From: Pleionea mediterranea
GTDB taxonomy: Bacteria > Pseudomonadota > Gammaproteobacteria > Enterobacterales > Kangiellaceae
Assembly: GCF_003148745.1 (NCBI RefSeq)
Contig: NZ_QGGU01000014.1
Span: 16,735-80,734, forward strand
DNA: 64,000 nucleotides
Direction: 5' to 3'
The position numbers were made by a program, and so were the translations under genes. The notes beneath the pieces were generated by a model. That model ran no database searches and was not told the DNA's origin. It was given only the letters and a program-made list of their open reading frames with translations. The first letter of the stretch is position 1; every line of letters starts with the position of its first letter. Positions 55,981-63,833 of this stretch are shown here, piece by piece.

Positions 55981-56144
55981 CATGTTTTGTATTGCCACAT
56001 ATTCTAAAGCCTACTGCTCAGAGCGTTATAGCCAGTCTAAAATAGCAATTCTATGTGATTGATATTGCTCCAATAAAGTTTGTTTTCCAGAAAAATATTT
56101 TTTAACAGTGATCTAAGCCTAGATATTTTGTATTGAATCACATA

Positions 56145-56189
56145 TTGACATGTAACCTACAGGTGACCTATAGTTACCTGTAGGTTACA
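56145..56189. promoter_or_regulatory. Promoter and 14-base operator dyad of the membrane-protein/XRE pair
   Basis: TTGACA at 56145-56150 and TATAGT at 56169-56174, spaced 18 bases, form a good sigma-70 promoter. A perfect inverted repeat, TGTAACCTACAGGT at 56151-56164 and ACCTGTAGGTTACA at 56176-56189, surrounds the -10. This fits autorepression by the XRE protein encoded second in the operon. Confidence 0.8.
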
Positions 56190-56220
56190 TTTGTTCGATA
56201 ACAATTCTATTGGAGGCAAC

Positions 56221-56691
56221 ATGGATACCACAGGAAATGAACAGAAAACGGTTGATCAGCTGGTGATTTTTCGGGCGCGGATGCTTTTATTTGCCGCGTT
56301 TTCGTTTGCGTTATGGCAGTTTGGCTGGGTGGTCATGGATATAAAACCCATTAAATCATCAATTATCTATCAAGTAGCCGGGTGGAGCTCTGTTATTGGC
56401 GCTGTTTGCTGGGCGATAGCTTCACTTCTATTTGTAAAGTTTAGCAAGCAAATGAAGCAGTCCAGTGCCTGTTCGGCATTGCAGGACGAACTTACTATAA
56501 AAAACAGGAACATCGCTTTTGTTAAAAGTTTTTTTGTCACCATCGGTTTGGTATGGGCGCTTGTCCCACTAATGGATTTATGGGCATTTGATGTCAAACA
56601 AGCCGTGCGTATTATTGCTGTTATAGGTATTACTTTACCTATGGTTTTATTTTCAATCAGTGAATTAAAGAATGATGAGGGTGCGGAGTAA
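56221..56691 (+). CDS. Four-helix membrane protein paired with an XRE regulator
   Basis: This protein of 156 residues starts at ATG 56221 (GGAGG six bases ahead). It has four hydrophobic helices (about 20-37, 47-72, 92-114, 125-144) and a cytoplasmic loop rich in Lys. I do not recognise the family by name. Such genes often stand directly before small XRE regulators, which suggests a shared, unknown sensing role. It shares one base with the next gene (TAATG). Confidence 0.6.
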   Translation: MDTTGNEQKTVDQLVIFRARMLLFAAFSFALWQFGWVVMDIKPIKSSIIYQVAGWSSVIGAVCWAIASLLFVKFSKQMKQSSACSALQDELTIKNRNIAFVKSFFVTIGLVWALVPLMDLWAFDVKQAVRIIAVIGITLPMVLFSISELKNDEGAE

Positions 56692-56918
56692 TGGCCAACT
56701 CGCAATCTGAGCTAGGCAACCGGTTAAAAGAAATTCGAACGAGAAATAATTACACCCAGGCAGACCTTGCGGCTTTAGTCGAAGTCAGTCGAAAAACCAT
56801 TAATACCGTAGAGAACCGAGTGTTTATTCCCTCAACAGTGCTTGCGTTAAAACTCTCTCAAGCGCTAAATGTATCGGTCGAAGAGTTATTTTATTTGGTT
56901 GACTCAAAAGCAGAGTGA
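56691..56918 (+). CDS. Small XRE-family transcriptional regulator
   Basis: This 75-residue Cro/C1-type protein consists almost entirely of the helix-turn-helix: LGNRLKEIRTRNNYTQADLAALVEVSRKTINTVEN and STVLALKLSQALNVSVEELFYLV. It is translationally coupled to the membrane-protein gene and is the candidate ligand for the upstream dyad. Confidence 0.9.
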   Translation: MANSQSELGNRLKEIRTRNNYTQADLAALVEVSRKTINTVENRVFIPSTVLALKLSQALNVSVEELFYLVDSKAE

Positions 56919-57400
56919 TGCACATTAATTTGTTTTTTAATGAAAGTTATTTTTTTGAAAAGTGATTGTATGATGAAGCTTTTTATTCAGTTAAAAAGCT
57001 TCATCTGTATCCGGTCGGACTAAATGGGAGCGCGTCTCGAATAGCCCCCCCATAGTGCTTCCTACGTTTTTTCTGACAGCGAATGAGCTTCTCTGTAACT
57101 TATCGAAATAAATGTATGGATAAGTCCACGTCGTGACTGACGTGAATGGATTCTTGTGACAAGCGGCGAGAAATCTGTTCTGGAAAATATTCTTGTCGTA
57201 ACTGGAGCTCAAATAGTCCGCCAGATATTCGATTTAATTTTAGTTCTACAGTGGAGGAGTTCGCCTGGAAATTTTTTTTGTTCGGCTTATGGATGATTTT
57301 ATCTCTTTTATGTATAAAAAAGAAAATAATTTATTAATGAGATGGACAAAAAAAAACGAGCTTGGTAGTTTTAGCTTGAACTTAACAAAAGGAGAAAAAA
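56919..57400 (+). other. AT-rich leader of the P450-peptide cluster
   Basis: These 482 bases contain no gene I can support; overlapping frames at 56991-57212 (minus), 57146-57337 and 57289-57501 (plus) have no family likeness or ribosome binding sites. A possible -35 at 57278 (TTGTTC) has no good -10. The ribosome binding site of the small gene at 57401 is at 57387-57394. A long untranslated leader is possible. Confidence 0.4.
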
Positions 57401-57478
57401 ATGAAATATACAAAAGCTGTAATGAAAAAAATGTCAAAAACTACTCGTGGTTGGTGGTATTACTACCCAATGTACTAA
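57401..57478 (+). CDS. Candidate RiPP precursor peptide with aromatic core
   Basis: This 25-codon gene is too short for normal gene callers. AAAAGGAG at 57387-57394 ends six bases before ATG 57401, the best ribosome binding site of the region. The peptide starts MKYTKAVMKK, is basic over residues 1-16, and ends in GWWYYYPMY (residues 17-25). Six of its last eight residues are Trp or Tyr. A basic short leader and an aromatic C-terminal core are what P450-cross-linked peptides (biarylitides, cittilin, atropopeptides, cihunamides) have, though this sequence matches none of those I know. It is followed by a hairpin and then a P450 gene on the same strand. TTR just ahead of GWW could be a cleavage region. 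Identification rests on context, not on homology. Confidence 0.75.
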   Translation: MKYTKAVMKKMSKTTRGWWYYYPMY

Positions 57479-57495
57479 TTGATTTAGTCCGAGTG

Positions 57496-57548
57496 GAGTG
57501 ACTAGTTTATTAGTAGTATTGTTCTAATAAATAGGTAGTTAGTCACTC
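57496..57548 (+). terminator. Two-part hairpin between precursor gene and P450 gene
   Basis: An outer perfect nine-base stem GAGTGACTA (57496-57504) with TAGTCACTC (57540-57548) and an inner perfect eight-base stem TTTATTAG (57506-57513) with CTAATAAA (57524-57531) form one hairpin. T-rich sequence follows (TTTATTC). Such a structure between precursor and enzyme genes would leave more precursor than enzyme transcript, by partial termination or by protecting the upstream RNA end. Confidence 0.65.
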
Positions 57549-57600
57549 TTTATTCAGTTCTATTTTATTCTCTTCTCCAATCATATTCTGTGGCTCATCT

Positions 57601-58938
57601 ATGCTTGCACGATTAATAAAGTCTAATAATTCAGATAATACAATTGCACCGTCAATAAAATCCATACCAGGACCTAAAGGTAAGTGGTTTATTGGAGATG
57701 CCATGAAGTTTGACGAAGATCCAGTCGGATGGATGTTAGATACGAAGCCTATATATGGTGATATTGTCCGGCTTGATAATGAAACAATCGTTATACACGA
57801 TCCGGATTTGATTGATGAAGTATTTAAAAAAACAAATAATGATTTTATATTAGATAATGCAACTGTATCAGGTAAGCAAGGACGTGAAAAATTAATTAAA
57901 GGTCTAACAGAATGGATGCAATCTAGAAAGTACTTAGGAAAGGCTCTAAACCGAAATATTCTTTCGCAACATATTGGTAGAGCCAATGATCGGCTTTCCG
58001 TAGAGGTTGAAAAGTTAGCAGGAACAAAAGTTGATCTTTTTAATGCTAGTCAGTATTTGCTTGGCTTTTCTATTGCTGATTTTTGTCTTGGTGCTGATCT
58101 CGAAATTGATCAAGTTTTTAAAAAAGTTGAAGAAGTATTTTGGGCATCACTTGCTGTTACTGATAGCGAGGAATCTCGCTTGCCTTGGGCTTCCCGACCA
58201 ATAGCAAAGCGAGCGGAACGACTCAATAACGAATTAGTTTCTATGCTCAAGGAAGTAGTAATTCGACGACAAAATGAACGTAAATTAGGAGAGCCTTATC
58301 GAGATGCTCTTGATCAGTTGGTTGATAATCTTCCTGATGCTCCAGTTGAGCAATTAGCTGCTGCAGTCAGATTAATGATGGTAACAGCTCATGGTCCATC
58401 TGGTGCAGTCTTTAGCTGGTGTTTGCTTAGATTGACCGAAAATCCAGAGTTAATAGAAGTCATTCGAAATGAATTAAGTCAAGATTCGGAACAATTACTG
58501 TTTCCAAATAACTATCCAGTTACATTAGCTGTTTTAAAAGAAACTATGAGGCTCCATCCTGCAAATTGGTTAATGGGACGGACAGCTCAGCGAAATACTC
58601 TTTTAGGGGGCTTCAAAATTCCAGAAGATTGTCGTGTGTTGTTTAGTCCTTATATTTTACATCGTGATAAGAGATTCTGGGACAATCCTGATGAGTTTAA
58701 TCATAAGCGGTGGTTAAATAGTCAAGATATAAGTAATAAGAAAGCTTATATACCTTTTGGTGCAGGCCCGAGAGTTTGTCCTGGAGCTCTTTTAGGTCCT
58801 ATGCAACTTATGGTAGGTCTAAAGGTAATTTTATCAAATTATGACTTGGAGCTCCCACCGCTAGACTCTGCGAGGCCAGTGCATAGCACTCTGTTACGCC
58901 CAAAAAACGTACAGGGAAGTTGGAGTTGTAGGAAGTAG
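57601..58938 (+). CDS. Cytochrome P450, proposed peptide cross-linking enzyme
   Basis: This 445-residue soluble P450 has the N-terminal proline-rich SIPGPKG (21-27), the ExxR motif E314-R317 (KETMRLHP) and the heme loop FGAGPRVCPG (386-395, C393 the iron ligand). The I-helix reads VTAHGPSGAVFSW (261-273): the usual acid-alcohol pair of AGxDT is missing, as in some P450s that couple aromatic rings rather than hydroxylate. The start is the first in-frame ATG after a stop at 57532; it has no clear ribosome binding site, so translation could be weak or coupled. Nearest neighbours are the short aromatic peptide gene and an exporter. Peptide cross-linking is an inference. Confidence 0.9.
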   Translation: MLARLIKSNNSDNTIAPSIKSIPGPKGKWFIGDAMKFDEDPVGWMLDTKPIYGDIVRLDNETIVIHDPDLIDEVFKKTNNDFILDNATVSGKQGREKLIKGLTEWMQSRKYLGKALNRNILSQHIGRANDRLSVEVEKLAGTKVDLFNASQYLLGFSIADFCLGADLEIDQVFKKVEEVFWASLAVTDSEESRLPWASRPIAKRAERLNNELVSMLKEVVIRRQNERKLGEPYRDALDQLVDNLPDAPVEQLAAAVRLMMVTAHGPSGAVFSWCLLRLTENPELIEVIRNELSQDSEQLLFPNNYPVTLAVLKETMRLHPANWLMGRTAQRNTLLGGFKIPEDCRVLFSPYILHRDKRFWDNPDEFNHKRWLNSQDISNKKAYIPFGAGPRVCPGALLGPMQLMVGLKVILSNYDLELPPLDSARPVHSTLLRPKNVQGSWSCRK

Positions 58939-58961
58939 GTTATAAAGGCTGTAGCTTCACT

Positions 58962-60272
58962 ATGATGACGCATGTTTCTGATTCAACTAAACCTGCTGCA
59001 CTAAAGAAAAATAGAAACTTTGTACTTTTATGTGCTGGTTCACTAATTTCAATGCTGGGAGATCAATTAACATTAATTGCTTTACCGTGGCTTGTACTGC
59101 ATATATTTGAAGAGCCCTGGGTATTGGGTAGTGTAATGGCTTGTATGGCTATACCAATGTCAATTCTTATGTTATTTGGCGGCAACTTAGTTGATAGGTT
59201 TTCAAGTAAAAAAATCTTATTAGTCTCAAAGTTATTAAATTCAGTATTGTTTGTTGCTCTTTCATTGTTAGTGTACTTACAAGTTTTGACGTTACCATTG
59301 CTATATATGATTTCATTATTTATAGGGTTATCAGGAGCTTTGGCAATACCTGCTGCAACAGCTCTTCTACCAAGTATTGTTGAACGAACTCAATTGTCAA
59401 TTGCAAACGGTATTGGTGTAACACTAAGATCTCTAACTACTCTATTAGGTCCACTAATAGCAGCGCTACTACTTAGCTTACAGCTTTCAGCTCTAGATAA
59501 CGAACCTGAGAGATTTAATCATCTAAATTTAGCCATGATATTTCTTCTTGATGCATGCTCATTTTTGCTCTCAATGATATTCGTATCCTTAATTTTCCAG
59601 CTTGATAAAAAATATGATTCGAAGAAGGTTCGAGGATTGTCACAAGGATTTAGTTATTTTTGGCACCAAAAAGAGCTGCGAAAGTTAATGTTGTATATAG
59701 CTTTAGTAACTTCTTGCCTAGGAGGTTTGATGCAGGTGGGCTTGCCTGTAATGATAAAGTCAACTTGGTTACAGGGAGCTGATAGTTTTGGCTATGTAAT
59801 GGCTGCTTTTGCCGCAGGAAATATTATCGGCGCAATCGCAGTATCTAAGGTATCGAGCTTAAAGTTAATATCAATAGGTACTGTGATATTGTTAACGGAT
59901 ATTTTAGTAGGCTTTTTGTTGGTGTTATTATCAGCAACTAAATCAAGTTTTCATGGTGCCATTTTACTATTTTTAATGGGTATGTTTGCAGGATATACTC
60001 AAGTTCGCCTAATTAGTTGGATTCAGCGACAAATACCTCTTGAGGTTATGGGCCGTGTAATGAGTATAGTAATGTTTTGTTTAGTCGGCTTACTTCCTTT
60101 AAGTGCAATGTTTTTTGGACTTATGATGCAGCTTATTTCCAGTTCGGAAATGTTTTTTATCGGCGGTATAATGTTATTATGTATTGCATTAATTGCATGG
60201 TTTTTTAGCAGTATTACAAAAATAGGATCGTGTAAATCGATAGTGAAGAACGAATTAAAAAAATTAGCTTAA
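58962..60272 (+). CDS. MFS-type exporter
   Basis: This 436-residue major facilitator transporter has 12 predicted helices. The motif-A-like loop GGNLVDRFSSKKIL follows helix 2 (about residues 68-82), and the first helix contains LISMLGDQLTLIALPWLVL, the pattern of drug/siderophore export subfamilies (MFS_3, EntS-like). It follows the P450 by 23 bases. Probable export of the modified peptide, and with it immunity of the producer. Confidence 0.85.
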   Translation: MMTHVSDSTKPAALKKNRNFVLLCAGSLISMLGDQLTLIALPWLVLHIFEEPWVLGSVMACMAIPMSILMLFGGNLVDRFSSKKILLVSKLLNSVLFVALSLLVYLQVLTLPLLYMISLFIGLSGALAIPAATALLPSIVERTQLSIANGIGVTLRSLTTLLGPLIAALLLSLQLSALDNEPERFNHLNLAMIFLLDACSFLLSMIFVSLIFQLDKKYDSKKVRGLSQGFSYFWHQKELRKLMLYIALVTSCLGGLMQVGLPVMIKSTWLQGADSFGYVMAAFAAGNIIGAIAVSKVSSLKLISIGTVILLTDILVGFLLVLLSATKSSFHGAILLFLMGMFAGYTQVRLISWIQRQIPLEVMGRVMSIVMFCLVGLLPLSAMFFGLMMQLISSSEMFFIGGIMLLCIALIAWFFSSITKIGSCKSIVKNELKKLA

Positions 60273-60306
60273 TTTCAATGGAGTAAAATTAAATAACCGG
60301 CATGTT

Positions 60307-63207
60307 TTAAAGTTCTTCTGTCTCAAATTTATGCAGTTTAGCTTCTTTTTTAATTGTATTTCCACCTAGTACAGAAATATATCCTTTACTAGGTTTTAAG
60401 TAAGTTGTAACAACACGCTTTAAGTCTTCAAGGGTTATGCTCTCTATTTTACTCTGAATATTTTTCTTTACTGAGTGACTTAACCCTGCTCTCTGCTCTA
60501 TAAATATGTTTTGTAATGTAGGTATTGCCGTGCTTGTTTGAGACCAGTCTACGAAGGCTCTCAGTTTCGCATCTTCAAGTATAGATTTATCGTACTTTTC
60601 GTTTAGAAACCATTCAATTGATCGATCAAAGTCATTGAGAGTATCAGTGAATCTTGGATCACGATATGAGTAAAATCGAAAGGATGAAACGCTCCACTCT
60701 TGGGATGCTCCACTTCCATAAGCAGCTTCTTTCTCGCGTATTGCTTGATTCAAAAAGCCATTTTGAAGAACTTTTCCTAAAACCAATAAGGGTGTAAAGT
60801 CAGGATGTTTAACTCCGACAGTAGGAAAAACCTTGGCGCAAAATTGAACTGGGACAGGATGAATCCATAACTTACTAGTTGGTTGGTTGAAACACTGGTA
60901 TTGATAGTTAGACACCTTTTTATCGTGTGTAACTGGGTTTTTCCTCCAGTGCTTATAATACTTTAGATCTACCTTGTCAATAAACTGTTCGCTAGCTATT
61001 AAATGAACATTATTATTTTTCTCAGTTAAAAAATCATGAATCTCTTTAAATTTTACAATAAGATCTTTCAGTTTATTAGATGTTTCACATGTTTCTGTAT
61101 TTAAATTTTTAATTCGTCGATAAGCGGAAAAACCATACCAATTATGAGATAAATGCTCTTTATGACTAAACACAGTGCTTGCTGCAGACAAAGTATGCAT
61201 ATGAGCACCTTGTATTAAGTTTAGCTCTATTTCATATTGAGCATGTCGTAAATACGACTGTATTTTTTCATTAAATTTAAATTCTGCGCTAAAAAAATAA
61301 CTATCTAAATTGTTATCTAATTCTTTATAATCGCGCTCTAATGCTTTACCAGATAAAACAAAATAAATACACACGCCATCATCTTTATTTAGGTTTGGAA
61401 ATACTTTGATCGATGTTGAAATATCAAGTGAGCATGCACTTGAAACCTGATTTAGGGAGCTGCTGTGGTAAAAAAATTGAAGGTAGCTAGAATATAATTT
61501 TAAAATTTCTTGTAGTTGTAATGGGAGCTTTGATGCATCAATAATAACTTGCTGATAGACAAGTCCATTAGTTCTCCCTATGTTAAGAGTGATCGGGTCA
61601 TCTATTATTTCTTTAGAAGCAAGGAGAGGGGTGTTTTTGATAAGATCATTAATAGTGATTTTTGGTAGTTCAATAAGTGTTTTGGAAAATAGCATCTCAT
61701 AAGATTTTACTTTTTCTGGGTAATCTAAAATATATTTTTTTTGAGACTCAGAAAGTGACGCTTTAATAAGCTGAAGGTTTTTAAGATCTTCTTTTAATAT
61801 ATTTTCGCTGTGTTGATAACTTAGTCGTAATCTATGGTTATTGTTTAAAATCATTTTCTCTAATAAAGACTGAATGAAATTTCCATTTAGAGACTTCTGA
61901 TATAACTCTTTTATCGCATAGTTAGTATCTGAAACCAGAGGTGATGAGTCATCATAAAGCGATGAAGGAAGCATATCCATCATGACTGTCACTCCAACAG
62001 GCAAGAAAGCATCATCAATAGATCTTCTTTCTATTTCTATATGACTCAATGCACGTGCTATAGAAGTTGCTTCGAAAGTTTTGTTTTTAAATTCTGATAT
62101 TTCATTGAAAAGATCTTTTTCAAGTAATTCTATATCGTTAGGATTAACTTCGTCAAAAGCAATTACAAATATAGTATCTCGACATGCACTATCCATACCA
62201 CTTAACTCAGACAAATTGGTTATATGAGTCGACTTTTCGATTAAAGATTTAACAGGTGCATCTCTTGCGTCTAATAGTAAGTAAGATATAAGCTCTGCCT
62301 GAAGAATATCGGTTAAGGACGAGCTATCTCCCAACAGCCAGCTAAAACTAACACTTACGGTATTATTTTTTGATGGTGTAGTGTTTGATAAGTAATTACC
62401 TATAGACTTTTTAATAGGTTTTGAATAGCGAATTTGTGGTAAAGCTGGAGATATTGGCTTTTGAAAATTAAATCGGGAAAGTAGTAGTTCTTCTAACCAC
62501 TGTTGGTGTTGGATAGCAGGTATACTTCCGTAAGTAAAAAAGACAGCGTTGCTTGGATGATAATATTTATTATAAGTTTCTAATAATGCCTCATGTGTTA
62601 AGTGAATTATTTCGTTTGGCTCACCTCCACTATTGAATGTGTAGGGACTGTTTTCGAATAAAAAACTTTTGATTACTTCCCAGTGCGAATCAAAAGGATC
62701 ACTCATAGCTCCTTTCATTTCATTCAAAACCACGCCTTTTCTTATAAGAGGACTTTGTTGATCATTCAGACTTGAAAATTCTAATCGATGACCTTCTTGA
62801 GCAAAGTCTAAAGGTGTCAGCCGAGCATGGAATACAGAGTCGAGATATACCTCAAGTAAATTTTTGAAGTCTTTTTTATTGTGAGAGCAAAAGACAAAAG
62901 CTGTCCAATCAGGTCCTGTAAAGGCATTCATAAAAGTACTTACAGATTGATTTGCCATTACTTGAAGGGGCGATTTTATAGGAAATTTCTTGCTTCCACA
63001 TAACACGGTATGTTCAAGAATATGAAAGACGCCTGAGTTGTCAAATGGAGGGGTTCTAATTGCAACCAAGAAACCGTTGTCATAATCATCAGTAGAAAGG
63101 TGGATGTGTTTAGCACCAGTTTCTATATGTTTAAATGTTTGGGCTTCAATTAAAAGCTCGGGGATTTTTCTAATGTCTACTTGTTCAAACTTTGGATGTG
63201 ACAACAA
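60307..63207 (-). CDS. PreP-like M16 metallopeptidase
   Basis: This 966-residue inverzincin of the M16C presequence-protease type has H62-I-L-E65-H66 (HxxEH) for zinc binding, E163 in NEMKGAMSD as the third ligand, and a C-terminal half with the GAASYGSG-like EAAYGSGASQEW near residue 830. PreP degrades short, unfolded peptides inside a closed chamber. The gene is convergent with the MFS gene, with 34 bases between. Possible roles are leader removal from the precursor or destruction of excess peptide. The start is TTG 63207 or 63204; no ATG lies in frame before residue 84. Strongly AT-rich (one line, 61261-61320, has only 10 G or C in 60 bases by hand count). Confidence 0.88.
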   Translation of the reverse strand: MLSHPKFEQVDIRKIPELLIEAQTFKHIETGAKHIHLSTDDYDNGFLVAIRTPPFDNSGVFHILEHTVLCGSKKFPIKSPLQVMANQSVSTFMNAFTGPDWTAFVFCSHNKKDFKNLLEVYLDSVFHARLTPLDFAQEGHRLEFSSLNDQQSPLIRKGVVLNEMKGAMSDPFDSHWEVIKSFLFENSPYTFNSGGEPNEIIHLTHEALLETYNKYYHPSNAVFFTYGSIPAIQHQQWLEELLLSRFNFQKPISPALPQIRYSKPIKKSIGNYLSNTTPSKNNTVSVSFSWLLGDSSSLTDILQAELISYLLLDARDAPVKSLIEKSTHITNLSELSGMDSACRDTIFVIAFDEVNPNDIELLEKDLFNEISEFKNKTFEATSIARALSHIEIERRSIDDAFLPVGVTVMMDMLPSSLYDDSSPLVSDTNYAIKELYQKSLNGNFIQSLLEKMILNNNHRLRLSYQHSENILKEDLKNLQLIKASLSESQKKYILDYPEKVKSYEMLFSKTLIELPKITINDLIKNTPLLASKEIIDDPITLNIGRTNGLVYQQVIIDASKLPLQLQEILKLYSSYLQFFYHSSSLNQVSSACSLDISTSIKVFPNLNKDDGVCIYFVLSGKALERDYKELDNNLDSYFFSAEFKFNEKIQSYLRHAQYEIELNLIQGAHMHTLSAASTVFSHKEHLSHNWYGFSAYRRIKNLNTETCETSNKLKDLIVKFKEIHDFLTEKNNNVHLIASEQFIDKVDLKYYKHWRKNPVTHDKKVSNYQYQCFNQPTSKLWIHPVPVQFCAKVFPTVGVKHPDFTPLLVLGKVLQNGFLNQAIREKEAAYGSGASQEWSVSSFRFYSYRDPRFTDTLNDFDRSIEWFLNEKYDKSILEDAKLRAFVDWSQTSTAIPTLQNIFIEQRAGLSHSVKKNIQSKIESITLEDLKRVVTTYLKPSKGYISVLGGNTIKKEAKLHKFETEEL

Positions 63208-63516
63208 TTTAATTCTCTAATCATCATTTTAATTAATTTTAGGTTAAAGATTAATGTTTCTAAGTAGAGTCATCAATGTGATAGTTTATCGAAAAAGATC
63301 ACAAGAACCTAATATGAAAAGGTGTATCTTAACCTCTGTAGCAATTATGTATTAATACAATTATGGGCACAACCTATCTCAACAAGTTACTTTATATCAA
63401 GTGTTTATTTAAGTTTTGATGTTATTTAACTGTTTGAGTAGTCGCTGTTCTACTCAGGAGTTTTTGGTATAGCCTGATGAGATTTTGCGGGTTGTTCACT
63501 GAAAATAATGTTTTAC
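63208..63516. other. AT-rich gap upstream of the M16 peptidase
   Basis: I see no gene, repeat or strong promoter here; a 13-codon frame at 63314 has no ribosome binding site. The M16 promoter on the minus strand should lie here. Confidence 0.4.
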
Positions 63517-63833
63517 TTAATATCTTTCAGAAGTGGGATTCAAGTTAACACCGTGCAATTCACTGGTATTAAATACAGGTGGTTTCACGCCAGCTTTTAA
63601 CTGTTGATCGTAATCATTCAATGCTTTTTGACCGGTTTTAAATAAGAAAATCAGTGCAGTTAGGCTGCCTAACGTAAGAAACCCTACCGCTAAATCGTTA
63701 ATGGTCAATATTTCACGGTTGAAGTAGTGAGACAGTCTTTGTCTTGCTCGTATGATGCATGTCATATCTTTTGGAATCGGATGACTCTCTAATCGTGGCG
63801 CAAGAGGATTAGCTTTAAATTGATTATTACTTA
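63517..63833 (-). pseudogene. C-terminal remnant of a membrane gene cut by the IS
   Basis: The minus-strand frame is open without a stop from the IS boundary at 63833 down to its own stop at 63517, about 105 codons. It has one hydrophobic helix (GFLTLGSLTALIFLF) and KALNDYDQQLKAGVKPPVFN. That ending recalls the DYxxQxxAGxxPxF tail of alanine/glycine:cation symporters (AGCS), so it may be the end of such a carrier. The name is uncertain; the truncation is well supported by the open frame reaching the IS. Confidence 0.5.

Noticed and set aside
57289..57501. A 70-codon frame overlapping the precursor gene in another reading frame
   Set aside because: It has no good ribosome binding site and no likeness to a known protein. 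The 25-codon frame inside it has a strong site and a meaningful C-terminus.
57543..57986. Minus-strand 147-codon frame over the start of the P450
   Set aside because: It is the shadow of the P450 coding frame, whose motifs are unmistakable.
63314..63355. A 13-codon frame (MKRCILTSVAIMY) considered as a second precursor
   Set aside because: No ribosome binding site, not aromatic-rich, and oriented away from the P450. Probably chance.
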